Origin: Alphaproteobacteria bacterium
Lineage (GTDB): Bacteria > Pseudomonadota > Alphaproteobacteria > Rickettsiales > JABCZZ01
Length of the DNA: 64,000 bases
Reading direction: 5' to 3'
Assembly (NCBI GenBank): GCA_013289445.1
Contig: JABCZZ010000005.1
Location: 3,700-67,699 of the forward strand
Below, in pieces: positions 18,523-29,696 of the stretch (positions are counted from its first letter, which is position 1; every line of letters begins with the position of its first letter). The position numbers were made by a program, and so were the translations under genes. Below the pieces are notes generated by a model. It ran no database searches. It had not been told where the DNA came from and saw only the letters and a program-made list of their open reading frames with translations.

Positions 18523-18575
18523 AAAAGGCATAGTGAGGCTGGACTTTCTGGGGGGCCTCTTGTACAACCCCGCCC

Positions 18576-19355
18576 ATGCAAATGCCTGCCCCGCAGACCC
18601 TGCCAAAAATCTCGAGTCGCGCGCTCAATGTGTATTATGGCGCCAAGCAGGCGCTCTTTAACATCGACATCGATATTGAATCCAATGCGGTGACTGCATT
18701 GATTGGCCCGTCGGGTTGCGGCAAATCGACGTTCCTGCGTTCGATCAACCGCATGAATGATACCATCGACAATTGCCGCGTCGAAGGCACGCTGATTATC
18801 GACGGCGAGAATATTTACGCACCGCATCAGGATCCGGTGCAGCTGCGCTCGCGTATCGGCATGGTGTTTCAAAAACCCAATCCGTTTCCCAAATCGATCT
18901 ACGACAATATCGCCTACGGGCCGCGCATCCACAGCCTATGCGACAATAAGGCTGATCTTGACGGACTGGTGGAAAGCAGCCTTTCCAAAGCAGGGCTGTG
19001 GAACGAGGTAAAGGATCGTCTGCGCGAACCGGGAACAAGCCTTTCCGGTGGTCAGCAGCAGCGACTATGCATCGCACGCACGATTGCAGTGAATCCCGAC
19101 GTGATTCTGATGGACGAACCCTGTTCGGCGCTTGATCCCATCGCCACGGCCAAAGTTGAACAGCTAATCCACGAACTGCAGGCGCATTACACTATCGTTA
19201 TCGTCACGCATTCGATGCAACAGGCCGCACGCATTTCGCAGAAGACCGCGTTTTTCTATATGGGGAAACTGCTTGAATTTGGCGATACGTCCTCGATCTT
19301 CACGCGCCCTTCGCTCAAGCAGACGCAGGACTACATCACCGGCCGTTACGGCTGA
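18576..19355 (+). CDS. pstB: Phosphate ABC transporter ATP-binding protein PstB
   Basis: 259-aa ATPase that powers phosphate import. Walker A is GPSGCGKS (44-51), the Q-loop is in [20 protein letters not shown], the signature is [13 protein letters not shown] (~156) and Walker B is [13 protein letters not shown] (~177), with the switch histidine in [11 protein letters not shown]. The PFPKSIYDN segment is typical of PstB. It ends at 19355, exactly abutting the convergent parE. phoU and phoB, which usually follow, are absent, as is pstS. Confidence 0.95.
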   Translation: MQMPAPQTLPKISSRALNVYYGAKQALFNIDIDIESNAVTALIGPSGCGKSTFLRSINRMNDTIDNCRVEGTLIIDGENIYAPHQDPVQLRSRIGMVFQKPNPFPKSIYDNIAYGPRIHSLCDNKADLDGLVESSLSKAGLWNEVKDRLREPGTSLSGGQQQRLCIARTIAVNPDVILMDEPCSALDPIATAKVEQLIHELQAHYTIVIVTHSMQQAARISQKTAFFYMGKLLEFGDTSSIFTRPSLKQTQDYITGRYG

Positions 19356-21347
19356 TCAGATATCGAGCTGTTCCTGAAGGGCGTTGCCGCGCAGCGCCGT
19401 TTCTTCCTGAATAAACTGGAAGCGCAGTTCCGGTTTTTTGCCCATGAGCTGGTCAACGCGGTTACGCGTGTCTTCAATCATCTCATCGGCAATCATGACG
19501 CGCAATAGTACGCGTTTGCCGGACTGCATGGTGGTATCCTTAAGCTGTGCTGCCGTCATTTCGCCCAGACCTTTGAAACGGCCGATTTCAAGCTTTCCTG
19601 GCTTTTTAGAAAGTTCGGCGACTAGTTTTTCTTTTTCCTTATCGTCGCGTGCGTAATGCGTGACCGTGCCATGGGTAAGGCGGTAAAGCGGAGGCAGAGC
19701 AAGGAATAAGTGCCCGCCTTTAATAATCTCAGGCATTTCCTGGTAGAAAAACGTCATCAGCAATGAGGCAATATGCGCGCCATCCACATCGGCATCGGTC
19801 ATGATGACGATGCGCTCGTAGCGTAATGCTGCTTCGTCGTAATGCACACCGGTGCCGCAGCCCAGTGCCAGCAGCATGTCGGAGATTTCCTGATTGGCGC
19901 GGATTTTTTCGGTAGTGGCGCTGGCCACGTTAAGAATCTTGCCACGCAGGGGCAGCACGGCCTGAGTTTCGCGGTCGCGTGCCTGTTTGGCGGAGCCGCC
20001 TGCCGAGTCGCCTTCCACGAGGAATATTTCCGTGCCCTTGCCCGAACCACGCGTGCAATCGGCAAGTTTGCCGGGTAAGCGCAAGCGCTGGGTGACCGCC
20101 TTGCGGCTGATATCTTTTTCTTGCCGGCGGCGGATGCGATCTTCGGCACGGCTGATGATGTAGTTCATCAGTTGCGTGGTGCTGTCGGGATTGCCGGCCA
20201 GCCAGTGATCGAAATGGTCGCGTACAACATTTTCCACCAGCCTTGCCGCTTCGGTGCTCACCAGTTTTTCTTTGGTCTGGCCCTGAAATTGAGGATCACG
20301 AAGGAACAGCGAAAGAATCACCACGGCATCGGTCAGCATATCCTCGCTGGTGATAACGCTGATTTTACGGTTGTTCACACGCTCGCCGTATGCCTTGAGC
20401 GCCTTGGTAAGCGCGGTTCTGAATCCGGCTTCATGGGTGCCGCCTTCGGCAGTGTGAATGGTATTGCAGTAAGAGCGCGAACTGCCTTCAAGATCAAGCG
20501 GCCATGCCACTGCCCATTCCACACGGCCTTGCTTTTCTGGCAGATCCGCTTCACCGTTGAAGGGCTCCGGTGTAACCGTGGCGCGTCCTGCGAGCGTTAC
20601 ACCCAGAAAGTCCTTAAGGCCCCCGGGAAAATGCAGCGTGCCTTCGGCAGGAATATCGCTGCCATCCTCAAGCAGGGAAGGATCGCACTTCCAGCGTATC
20701 TCGACGCCGCGATACAGGTATGCTTTGGAGCGGGCGAGCTTGTATAGTTTTTCCGGACGAAACTTGGCGCGCGCACCAAAGATTTGCGGATCGGGATGAA
20801 ATGTTATCGTGGTGCCCTTGCGGTTCTGCGCCTTGCCGTCTTTGGTCAGCTTGCCTTGCGGTTCGCCGCGTGAATAACTCTGGCGATAAATGGTCTGGTT
20901 GCGGATGACCTCGACTTCCAGCTTATCCGAAAGCGCATTGACCACCGAGATGCCTACACCGTGCAGGCCGCCGGAGGTTTCATAATTCTTGCCGCTGAAT
21001 TTTCCGCCCGAATGCAGCATGGTGAAAATGACTTCGAGTGCAGATTTTTTAGGAAATTTGGGATGCGGATCGATAGGGATGCCGCGGCCATTGTCGCGCA
21101 CAATAACGCGGTTGCCGGCATCCAGCTCTATCTCAATACGCGTGGCATGTCCTGCCACGGCTTCGTCCATAGAATTGTCGAATACTTCACTCGCCAGATG
21201 GTGCATGGCGTTCTCGTCGGTGCCGCCGATATACATGCCGGGACGGCGGCGAACGGGCTCAAGCCCTTCCAGAACCTCAATATCGCGGGCGGTATAGGCT
21301 TCGTTTTTGGCCGGTTTCCCTTTGGCCTGACTGAAGAGATCGCTCAT
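19356..21347 (-). CDS. parE: DNA topoisomerase IV subunit B ParE
   Basis: 663-aa ATPase subunit of the chromosome decatenase. The GHKL ATPase region has EVFDNSMDEAVAG (~54-66) and TSGGLHGVGISVVNALSD (~105-120). The TOPRIM part has VEGDSAGGSAKQARDR (~442) with PLRGKILNV, and TDADVDGAHIASLLMTFF (~516) carrying the metal-binding DxD. GAGGLHGVG-like and KGLGEMTAAQLKDTTM motifs with a length under 700 fit ParE rather than GyrB. The parC partner is not in the window. The start ATG lies 112 bp from a divergent promoter region. Confidence 0.93.
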   Translation of the reverse strand: MSDLFSQAKGKPAKNEAYTARDIEVLEGLEPVRRRPGMYIGGTDENAMHHLASEVFDNSMDEAVAGHATRIEIELDAGNRVIVRDNGRGIPIDPHPKFPKKSALEVIFTMLHSGGKFSGKNYETSGGLHGVGISVVNALSDKLEVEVIRNQTIYRQSYSRGEPQGKLTKDGKAQNRKGTTITFHPDPQIFGARAKFRPEKLYKLARSKAYLYRGVEIRWKCDPSLLEDGSDIPAEGTLHFPGGLKDFLGVTLAGRATVTPEPFNGEADLPEKQGRVEWAVAWPLDLEGSSRSYCNTIHTAEGGTHEAGFRTALTKALKAYGERVNNRKISVITSEDMLTDAVVILSLFLRDPQFQGQTKEKLVSTEAARLVENVVRDHFDHWLAGNPDSTTQLMNYIISRAEDRIRRRQEKDISRKAVTQRLRLPGKLADCTRGSGKGTEIFLVEGDSAGGSAKQARDRETQAVLPLRGKILNVASATTEKIRANQEISDMLLALGCGTGVHYDEAALRYERIVIMTDADVDGAHIASLLMTFFYQEMPEIIKGGHLFLALPPLYRLTHGTVTHYARDDKEKEKLVAELSKKPGKLEIGRFKGLGEMTAAQLKDTTMQSGKRVLLRVMIADEMIEDTRNRVDQLMGKKPELRFQFIQEETALRGNALQEQLDI

Positions 21348-21445
21348 GGCGGGGCAGTATAACGGCTTGCAAAGTCAATACAAGAGCCAATTTGGCTGGT
21401 TTATCAGAAAAATGAGCCGCCTTAATAATTCTGTAACCTAGCCTT

Positions 21446-21453
21446 GGTATAGT
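21446..21453 (+). promoter_or_regulatory. Extended -10 promoter, leaderless start of the 21460 gene
   Basis: TGGTATAGT (21446 onwards) is an extended -10 (TG-N-TATAGT). The -10 ends at 21453, six bases before the ATG at 21460, and no Shine-Dalgarno can fit. The mRNA should begin at or within about two bases of the start codon. Confidence 0.5.
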
Positions 21454-21459
21454 AAAAAC

Positions 21460-22122
21460 ATGGCTGAATCCGTCCCTTCAACATCCCCTGCGCCGATGGA
21501 CATAACTCCGCTTATTGCAAAACATAAAGTGGAAATTGACCGAGTTATGTCGCTTGATTCGCTTCCCCAGCAGGAAGCAATGATCAAATACGGTATCAAC
21601 CCGCGCGATCTGGAAGAGCATTATAAAGAATTTGGTATCAAGGCGGCTGAACTAAAGCAGCGGGATATTGCTGCTGCACGTAAGACGAGTTTCATGGGCT
21701 TTGGATCGTATTTTGCGACATTGGCGGCGCTTATTATTCCGTTCGGCAAGGAAAAGAGAAGTCTCAGCAACAGATTCAGCAGCGGCAATAAACTGATAGG
21801 TGGATTCTTAATAGGAATTGCGCCCCTTTTTATAGGCCTGTTTTCCGGCGGCTGGCTGGGCTCGCGCCTTTTCGGGCAAAGCATTCGTAAGGAAAGCGGC
21901 GAACTTGCGCACGCGGTACGCTCGGTACTGGAGCGGGAACTTGCTGTCGCCATTGAGAATAAGGAAATTGAAACGACGGCTCAGAAGCCCATGACCGCTC
22001 AGCAAAACGTTGCCGTCACCGAATCGCGCAAGACGACGTTGCAGCCACGTGAAAGCTTTGGGGCGGAAGTGGCTAAGGAAAAAGCAGCCAGCCAAGCAGC
22101 AGGTGCTGGCCAGGCGATATAA
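21460..22122 (+). CDS. Membrane protein of unknown function
   Basis: 220 aa. An acidic/amphipathic cytosolic N-terminus (~1-75) is followed by two hydrophobic segments (about 79-95, SYFATLAALIIPFG, and 112-133, LIGGFLIGIAPLFIGLFSGG) and a long helical, charged, Gln/Ala/Lys-rich C-terminal tail (~140-220). No signal peptide and no domain I recognise. It stands alone between parE and metX, and its start appears leaderless. Reads as a two-pass inner-membrane protein with both ends in the cytosol. Confidence 0.65.
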   Translation: MAESVPSTSPAPMDITPLIAKHKVEIDRVMSLDSLPQQEAMIKYGINPRDLEEHYKEFGIKAAELKQRDIAAARKTSFMGFGSYFATLAALIIPFGKEKRSLSNRFSSGNKLIGGFLIGIAPLFIGLFSGGWLGSRLFGQSIRKESGELAHAVRSVLERELAVAIENKEIETTAQKPMTAQQNVAVTESRKTTLQPRESFGAEVAKEKAASQAAGAGQAI

Positions 22123-22182
22123 TCTCATCTTCCGTGATGTTTCCCGTATAGCACGCATGCACAAAATAGGGTCAATAGACTC

Positions 22183-22219
22183 TGGACAGGCCCGATCTAC
22201 CTGCTAGTTTCTTGGGCCT
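22183..22219 (+). promoter_or_regulatory. metX promoter with flanking inverted repeat
   Basis: TGGACA (22183-22188), a 16-bp gap and TAGTTT (22205-22210) form a plausible promoter ending nine bases before the metX ATG. AGGCCC (22188-22193) and GGGCCT (22214-22219) make a perfect 6-bp inverted repeat bracketing the -10 and touching the start codon. It could be an operator or a start-site hairpin. No SD is visible. Confidence 0.35.
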
Positions 22220-23389
22220 ATGCCTATTGTAGAAAAAGAAACCATATTATCGGCGTTTGGTCCGCAGTACCATGAAGTGGCAGTGGGGCGCATCGCCATG
22301 CTCAAGGGACCGCTCAAACTTGAATGCGGCATGGAGGTTTCCGACTTTCCCGTGGCGTTTCAGACCTACGGCACGCTTAATGCCGAAAAATCCAATGCCA
22401 TTCTGGCGTGCCACGGCCTCACCGGCGATCAATATGCGTTGGGCACTCATCCCGTCACCGGCAAGCCCGGCTGGTGGGAACTGCTTATTGGTCCGGGCAA
22501 GGTGATCGATACCGATCGGTATTTTGTCATCGCTACCAATGTCATCGGCGGCTGCATGGGCTCGTTCGGGCCCAAATCCATTAATCCTGCGACAGGCAAA
22601 TCCTACGGGCTTGATTTTCCCGTCGTAACGATTGCCGATATGGTGCATGCGCAGGCGTTGTTGCTCGATCAACTGGGCATTAAACAGCTCTTCTGCGTGC
22701 TCGGCGGCTCCATGGGAGGCATGATCGCGCTTTCCTGGGCGGCGCTTTACCCTGACCGCGTGTTCTGTGCGATCCCGATTGCCACATCGGCGAAACATTC
22801 GGCGCAAAACATCGCGTTTCATGAAATCGGCCGCCAGTCAATCATGGTTGACCCTGACTGGTGCGACGGTAAATATTTCGAACAGAAAAAATTTCCGGTA
22901 AAGGGGCTTTCCGTGGCGCGCATGGCCGCGCATATTACGTATCTTTCCGAACATGCGCTGCATCGCAAATTTGGACGCAGCCTGCAAGACCGCGAGCGGA
23001 TTTCTTATGGCTTCGAGGCTGATTTTCAGGTGGAAAGTTATCTGCGTTATCAAGGAGCGGCATTTGTCGAACGGTTCGACGCCAATTCCTATTTCTATAT
23101 CACCCGCGCTATGGATTATTTTGATCTCACGCAGAACGGCGGTCTTACGCAATGTTTTCTGGGCAGCAAGGCACGCTTTCTGATCATTGCGTTTTCCTCC
23201 GACTGGCTGTTTCCCACCAGTGAAAGCCGTGTGATTGTACGCGCGCTTAACGCGGCGGCGGTCAATGTCAGTTTTGCCGAAATCACCACCGATAAGGGCC
23301 ACGATGCTTTCCTGCTCGACGAGCCGGAATTTTTTCTCACGGTAAAAGGATTCCTCCGCGGCGCTGCCGAAAAACGAGGTATCGCATGA
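22220..23389 (+). CDS. metX: Homoserine O-acetyltransferase MetX
   Basis: 389-aa alpha/beta-hydrolase-fold acyltransferase that activates homoserine for methionine synthesis. The nucleophile is in [13 protein letters not shown] (Ser ~165), the acid in FSSDWLFPT (~327) and the histidine in [15 protein letters not shown] (~360). [12 protein letters not shown] and [16 protein letters not shown] are family signatures. It overlaps metW by 4 bp. MetX may use acetyl-CoA or succinyl-CoA; MetX/MetW pairs in alphaproteobacteria are usually annotated as acetyltransferases, which the sequence does not settle here. Confidence 0.93.
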   Translation: MPIVEKETILSAFGPQYHEVAVGRIAMLKGPLKLECGMEVSDFPVAFQTYGTLNAEKSNAILACHGLTGDQYALGTHPVTGKPGWWELLIGPGKVIDTDRYFVIATNVIGGCMGSFGPKSINPATGKSYGLDFPVVTIADMVHAQALLLDQLGIKQLFCVLGGSMGGMIALSWAALYPDRVFCAIPIATSAKHSAQNIAFHEIGRQSIMVDPDWCDGKYFEQKKFPVKGLSVARMAAHITYLSEHALHRKFGRSLQDRERISYGFEADFQVESYLRYQGAAFVERFDANSYFYITRAMDYFDLTQNGGLTQCFLGSKARFLIIAFSSDWLFPTSESRVIVRALNAAAVNVSFAEITTDKGHDAFLLDEPEFFLTVKGFLRGAAEKRGIA

Positions 23390-23991
23390 AATTGCGCGCG
23401 GATTTGCAAGCCATAGCCGATCTGGTGCCCGCGGGCAGCAAGGTGCTTGATATTGGCTGCGGTGAAGGTGAATTGCTTGCATGGCTTGCCGAAGAAAAGC
23501 ATGTCGATGGCCGCGGTATGGAGCTAAGCCAGGCGGGCGTGAATGCCAGCATCGCGCGCGGGCTTTCCGTAGTGCAGGGCAATGCCGATACCGATTTGCA
23601 GTATTATCCCACCAAAGCGTATGACTATGTGATTCTAAGCCAGACCTTGCAGACGATGGTGACACCGGCAGAGGTCATCAAAAACCTCGTGCGCATCGGC
23701 CAGCACGCGATTATCTCAGTGCCGAATTTCGGCTATTGGAAAAACCGCCTCTACTTGCTTTTTTTAGGACGCATGCCTGTGACCAAGACGCTCAGCTATG
23801 AATGGTATGACACACCGAACATTCACTTCTGCACGCTCAGCGATTTTGTCGCATTATGCGAGGTTACCGGTGTCGTAATTGAAAAACGCGTCTATGTCGA
23901 CGAGAGCGGCGTGCCTTCGTATTTTCAGGGCAGGGGGCTATTCGCCAATCTTTTTGGTGAGCAGGGCATCTTCATGCTGAGCGGAATCTAA
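23386..23991 (+). CDS. metW: Methionine biosynthesis protein MetW
   Basis: 201-aa class I SAM-fold protein. The SAM-binding motif [16 protein letters not shown], is at residues 20-34, and later segments match MetW ([43 protein letters not shown]). MetW is an accessory of MetX, needed for its activity in several proteobacteria, and does not have a confirmed methyltransferase reaction. Translationally coupled to metX; abuts the convergent gene at 23992. Confidence 0.93.
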   Translation: MKLRADLQAIADLVPAGSKVLDIGCGEGELLAWLAEEKHVDGRGMELSQAGVNASIARGLSVVQGNADTDLQYYPTKAYDYVILSQTLQTMVTPAEVIKNLVRIGQHAIISVPNFGYWKNRLYLLFLGRMPVTKTLSYEWYDTPNIHFCTLSDFVALCEVTGVVIEKRVYVDESGVPSYFQGRGLFANLFGEQGIFMLSGI

Positions 23992-24885
23992 TTACTTACG
24001 CGCGAATAGCTTTTTAAAGAAAGCAACCACTGCCAGCGCTCCCAGAATAACAAATTTCTTGAATGCAAGCAGCGCCAGAAAGAGTCCCTTAAACAATCCC
24101 ACTTTAGCGGCGGCAAAGCCCAGAATCATGGCGGCCATGCCATAGGCGGCCACTTTATCGACGCTCGGATCGAAATCGGCATAACGATGGGCAGGATTAA
24201 ATTCCACAAACGAAAGAATCTTGTCTTTATTTTTTTGCACCATGGGCAACTGATCCATACCGGCGACAATCGACATTACCAGCACGCCGTTTCTGCCGAG
24301 CGCGCGTATGTCGTAATTGAGCTCATGCGGAGCGCCGGGCGTTTCCAGTTCGCGTGCCCAGTATAGTTTATGTGAAGCTTTGTCATAGTGAGGCTCTTCG
24401 GCCCAACCCACGAGATTAAGCGGCGGATAACCGGCATCGTGGCGTTTTTCATTCTGCTTCTGGCTTTGCTCTTTCATTTTGCTGAGCAGATCATTGTAAT
24501 CGATCTTTTCCGCGTCATCGTCCTTAACGTAACCATCATCCATGTAATTTAAGATGATGCCCCAGGACTCACGCGAGGTAATGCTGACCTTGGTAGGAAC
24601 GATGGCACCATCCGTGTGGCTGCCCGATGGATTGCCCCAGATATTATGTAAAAGAATCTCAGTTTCGTCGGGCGTAAGATAGCCGAAATCTTCCGGCAGA
24701 TTGAGCGTGATCAGTCCATCTTTCAGGGTAATTTTGCCATGCTGGGGATGGAGTTTATCTGCCTGGGTCTTAAGATACTGCTGAATCTGTTCTTTTGTCG
24801 GTGCAGGCCGTTGAGCGCCGGCCACAGAAGGCTGGGGCACCAGCAGCGACAGGCCGATGGCGAAGGCAAAAAAATGTTTCAGCAT
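23992..24885 (-). CDS. DUF2167 family membrane protein
   Basis: 297 aa with a signal peptide (residues 1-23), a ~210-residue extracytoplasmic region and two C-terminal hydrophobic segments (about 245-275 and 276-292) ending in KKLFARK. Segments such as GDL-like LTPDETEILLHNIWGNP, WGIILNYMDDGYVKDDDA, NLVGWAEEPHYDKASHKLYWA and NYDIRALGRNGVLVMSIVAG match the DUF2167 family, whose function is unknown. It follows gltA on the same strand after only 3 bp, so it is probably read through from gltA. Confidence 0.8.
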   Translation of the reverse strand: MLKHFFAFAIGLSLLVPQPSVAGAQRPAPTKEQIQQYLKTQADKLHPQHGKITLKDGLITLNLPEDFGYLTPDETEILLHNIWGNPSGSHTDGAIVPTKVSITSRESWGIILNYMDDGYVKDDDAEKIDYNDLLSKMKEQSQKQNEKRHDAGYPPLNLVGWAEEPHYDKASHKLYWARELETPGAPHELNYDIRALGRNGVLVMSIVAGMDQLPMVQKNKDKILSFVEFNPAHRYADFDPSVDKVAAYGMAAMILGFAAAKVGLFKGLFLALLAFKKFVILGALAVVAFFKKLFARK

Positions 24886-24888
24886 GCA

Positions 24889-26178
<1,290 letters not shown>

Positions 26179-26269
26179 AAGTTTGCTCCTATGCAGGTTT
26201 ATTGAAGTATGGAACAGCTTTAGTGGCAAAAGGTAAAGAAATAGTTGCTAGATTGACAAATAAATACCG

Positions 26270-28189
26270 TCAGCGTGTCAAATCCTGCGCAATGGCAAGC
26301 TTGGTGGGCACTTTGCCTGCCAGCATAAAACGGTACACTTCGGTGTTTTCAAGCACGTGCTGGACATAATTGCGGGTTTCGGCGTTGGGAATAGTCTCAA
26401 TCCAATCCACCGTCTGGCGCACGTCATTACCGGGGCGGCCAAAACTACCCACCCATTCTTCGATGCGACCGGGGCCGGCGTTATAGCTGGCGATGGCAAG
26501 CACGTAAGACCCGCTGAAGGCATTGATCATACGATGCAGGTACAAACTGCCGATAGCGATATTATAATCTGCCTCGAACAATCGCGAAGAAGCGTAAGGC
26601 ATATGCGCCTTGCGGGCCGTTTCACGGGCCGTGCCCGGTAGCAGCTGCATAAGCCCGAGCGCGCCTGAGCCACTGATGGCATCGGTATTGAATTCGCTCT
26701 CCTGACGCATGAGCGCGAGCAATAGCGGTTTTTCCAGGCCTTCGCTATTGCTGAAATGGATCACGGGGTAGGCGTTATCCACCGAAATAATGTCGTTTTG
26801 CAGGACTTTTTTTGAGGCGCGCACACTAAAATCGATACGTTTGATGTCGCGGCCCAGCTCGGTGGTAAGGATGGCTTCGTCGAAGGTCTTGGCATTTTCG
26901 GCGAGGTAGAGAATGAAGCGGCCAGCCAGATCGCCCTGATGTGCGGCCCCCAGCGCATATACCAGCTGCACCAGTTCGCGCTTGGCAAAATGCTCTTTTT
27001 CTTCACTGCTGGGTGAGGCGCTAGAGGTGATGGTAGTGCGCCCGTTTTTGTCCAGCTCCCACAATGCCAGCTGACCATAAAATGTTGTGGGATAGTGTGC
27101 CGCTTCGGCAAACCAGCGATGCGCGGTTTCCTTGCCTTCTTTTTCGGCCGCGCGTGCCGCCCAATAGGCGATGCGTGCCTTGCCCGCGGGTGTTTGGGCT
27201 TTGCTAAACAGCCCGGTGAAGATCGTATAGGCTTTGCCGGGCGCATTCATCAGCTCCAGACTCATCCAACCGTTGAGCCACTGTGCTTCGCGGTAGGTAA
27301 GCGTGTCTTCAGGCTGAGCGTGACGCGCCAGTAGCGATGCCGCAAGCAGGGTTTTGCCTTCGCCGACGGCTTCGCGTATCTGGCGATCACGCAGTGGCCA
27401 CCATTTTTCAGGATAGGGCACCTCAGCGGGTGCCACCAGCAATAGTTCGCGCACACCCTCTCTGTCGCCTCTGCGGGCACGCCATCTGATGCGCTCATAG
27501 AGCAACCCGGCATCTGACTTGAGATGGGGCGGGACATTGACGACATCCACCGGAGCACGCTGTTTATCCTCGGCAAGCGAAAGGCGCGCTGAGAACAAAC
27601 GCTGATAATCGTAAGGCACCCATTTTAGCAAACGATTGGCTTCATCGTCCTTGCCTTCCCACAGCAGGCGCTCAATGCGGCGGATATGATCCTCCGGGCG
27701 CAGGACAGTATGATATTTCGCCAGCAATTTCTGCTCGGTGGTCTTGTCATAATCATCGCTCACCCAGGCCTCACGAATGAGGGTATGCAGTGCGACGGCG
27801 TCTTTGGCAGCCTTCATCTTGGCAAGGCTGGTATGGGGAGGATGGCTTGCAAACCAGTCGCTGAGCGCGGCATCGGAAGGATCGCTTGCCATCAGCGCCA
27901 CTTCGGCACGCCGCTCAAGCACTTTCTGGTCGGGCCAGTCAGGATTTTTGGTCATGAAATACACAATATCGTCAAAAGATGCGCCCGATTGCGGATCCTT
28001 GAGGGATTGCCAGGTAAAGAATTTAGCCAGGACAGGGCTTTTGCCAGCCTTTGCATGGGCTATGGCCTCATTCCACTCACCTTTTTGCGCAAAAGTAAAA
28101 GCAGATTCGATATACGAATCGCTGACAGAATCGGCGCCGGCGGTGCAGGGGAGTACAAAAAACAATAATGCGGCGAGATATCTCATCAT
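26270..28189 (-). CDS. slt: Soluble lytic murein transglycosylase Slt
   Basis: 639-aa periplasmic enzyme that cleaves peptidoglycan to 1,6-anhydro-muropeptides. The signal peptide is MMRYLAALLFFVLPCTAGA. A long alpha-helical superhelical U-domain (~30-450) precedes the C-terminal SLT domain (~470-600). The catalytic Glu is in LLALMRQESEFNTDAISGSG (~497), followed by ALGLMQLLPGTA, the AGPGRIEEW motif (IASYNAGPGRIEEWVG) and ETRNYVQHVLENTEVYR. The first ATG is at 28189 and another follows at once. It diverges from nnrDE; their 5' ends are 50 bp apart. Confidence 0.93.
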   Translation of the reverse strand: MMRYLAALLFFVLPCTAGADSVSDSYIESAFTFAQKGEWNEAIAHAKAGKSPVLAKFFTWQSLKDPQSGASFDDIVYFMTKNPDWPDQKVLERRAEVALMASDPSDAALSDWFASHPPHTSLAKMKAAKDAVALHTLIREAWVSDDYDKTTEQKLLAKYHTVLRPEDHIRRIERLLWEGKDDEANRLLKWVPYDYQRLFSARLSLAEDKQRAPVDVVNVPPHLKSDAGLLYERIRWRARRGDREGVRELLLVAPAEVPYPEKWWPLRDRQIREAVGEGKTLLAASLLARHAQPEDTLTYREAQWLNGWMSLELMNAPGKAYTIFTGLFSKAQTPAGKARIAYWAARAAEKEGKETAHRWFAEAAHYPTTFYGQLALWELDKNGRTTITSSASPSSEEKEHFAKRELVQLVYALGAAHQGDLAGRFILYLAENAKTFDEAILTTELGRDIKRIDFSVRASKKVLQNDIISVDNAYPVIHFSNSEGLEKPLLLALMRQESEFNTDAISGSGALGLMQLLPGTARETARKAHMPYASSRLFEADYNIAIGSLYLHRMINAFSGSYVLAIASYNAGPGRIEEWVGSFGRPGNDVRQTVDWIETIPNAETRNYVQHVLENTEVYRFMLAGKVPTKLAIAQDLTR

Positions 28190-28239
28190 ATACAAAGTAT
28201 GTTGATAAATTTATAGTGAAGGCAACTCAAGCAGTATTT

Positions 28240-29691
28240 ATGACACAGGAACTCTTATCGGTTGAACAGATGCAGGCGGCGGAACAGTACATGTTCGCGC
28301 ATGGCACCAAAAGCTATGCGCTGATGCAACGCGCGGGCGAGGCAGTGGCGGCCCTTATCCTCAAACGTTATAAGGGCAGACGCGTGGTAGTGCTGGTCGG
28401 GCCCGGCAATAATGGTGGCGACGGGTTGATAGCGGCACAAAAATTATTTACGGATGGTATGGATGTGCGCGTGGCGCTCCTCGAGAGTGCCAAGGGGTTC
28501 AAAGGCGATGCCGCGCATGCCCTTGCACAATATAAAGGCAAGAAGGGTGCGCTTACCGAGGCGAATCTGAATCACAATCCGGTGGTAATCGACGCGCTGT
28601 TTGGCACCGGACTGGCGCGCCCCATTGAAGGGATTGCCGCAGGAATATTACGCGAAGTGGCGGCAAGGCGCATGGACGTGGTGGCGGTGGATATGGCAAG
28701 CGGAATTCAGGGCAATTCCGCTGAGGTGCTCGGCATTGCGCTTAACGCCGCCGTAACCGTGACATTTGCGCGCAAGAAACTTGCTCATGCGCTGTTGCCG
28801 GGACGCGAATTGAGCGGCGAAATCGTCGTGGTCGATATTGGCATAAACAGCGACGCCATCGCATCAGTCAAACCACATGTTTTTGAGAATCATCCCGAAC
28901 AATGGCGTTCACGATTTGCTTTTCCTAAAACTCAAGGGCACAAATACGATCGCGGTCATACGCTGGTGGTGGGCGGCCCGATGCTCAAAGCCGGTGCGGC
29001 AAAACTGGCGGCGCTGGGGGCACTGCGCGCGGGCTCAGGTTTGGTAAGCATCGTCTGCGCCAAGAAAGACGAAATCGTGTATGCCACAAGCGCCCTGTCG
29101 CTAATGACCGAGTCGCAAAGCAACTGGGCAAAGTTATTAAAAGATCAGCGGTGCAACACAGTGGTTATCGGGCCGGGTGCCGGCGCTGATAAGCGTACGC
29201 GCGACCTGACACTTGCTGCACTCAAAACCCAGAAAAATGTCGTGCTCGATGCCGACGCGCTCACAAGTTTTGCGGGCAACGCACGCTTATTATTTGGCGC
29301 GATTAAGTCATCCTGCGTGCTCACGCCGCATGAAGGCGAATTCGCCAGGCTGTTTAAGCATATTGCCGGCAAAAGCAAACTGGAGAAAGCACTCAAAGCA
29401 GCAGCCCTGGCCCACGCTGTCGTGGTGCTCAAAGGGTCTGATACGGTCATTGCCGCGCCGGATGGACGCGCCTGTATTAACAGCAACGCGCCGCCTTATC
29501 TTGCCACTGCCGGTGCGGGTGACGTACTTGCAGGCATTATCGCCGGCCTGCTGGCGCAGGGAATGAACGCATTTGACGCTGCCTGTGCCGCTGTCTGGCT
29601 GCATGGCGAGGCGGCACGGCAACATGGCCCGGGCCTAATTGCCGAGGATTTGCCTTGTTACTTGCCCCGCGCGCTGCAAAGCCTTAAATAG
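28240..29691 (+). CDS. nnrD: Bifunctional NAD(P)HX epimerase / ADP-dependent NAD(P)HX dehydratase
   Basis: 483-aa repair enzyme that restores damaged hydrated NADH and NADPH. The N-terminal epimerase domain (NnrE, ~1-210) has MQRAGEAVA, VGPGNNGGDGLIAAQKL and VIDALFGTGLARPIEG. The C-terminal ribokinase-like dehydratase (NnrD, ~225-480) has GHTLVVGGP, GAAKLAALGALRAGSGLVS, LTPHEGEFARLF and the catalytic TAGAGDVLAGIIAGLL. I start at the ATG at 28240, where family homology begins; an upstream in-frame start would overlap slt. It is 5 bp from the malonyl-CoA decarboxylase gene. Confidence 0.93.
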   Translation: MTQELLSVEQMQAAEQYMFAHGTKSYALMQRAGEAVAALILKRYKGRRVVVLVGPGNNGGDGLIAAQKLFTDGMDVRVALLESAKGFKGDAAHALAQYKGKKGALTEANLNHNPVVIDALFGTGLARPIEGIAAGILREVAARRMDVVAVDMASGIQGNSAEVLGIALNAAVTVTFARKKLAHALLPGRELSGEIVVVDIGINSDAIASVKPHVFENHPEQWRSRFAFPKTQGHKYDRGHTLVVGGPMLKAGAAKLAALGALRAGSGLVSIVCAKKDEIVYATSALSLMTESQSNWAKLLKDQRCNTVVIGPGAGADKRTRDLTLAALKTQKNVVLDADALTSFAGNARLLFGAIKSSCVLTPHEGEFARLFKHIAGKSKLEKALKAAALAHAVVVLKGSDTVIAAPDGRACINSNAPPYLATAGAGDVLAGIIAGLLAQGMNAFDAACAAVWLHGEAARQHGPGLIAEDLPCYLPRALQSLK

Positions 29692-29696
29692 ATCCT

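Noticed and set aside
22123..22219. SAM-II riboswitch ahead of metX
   Set aside because: The conserved core pattern of SAM-II could not be found; the gap is short and the promoter appears to lie right at the start codon.
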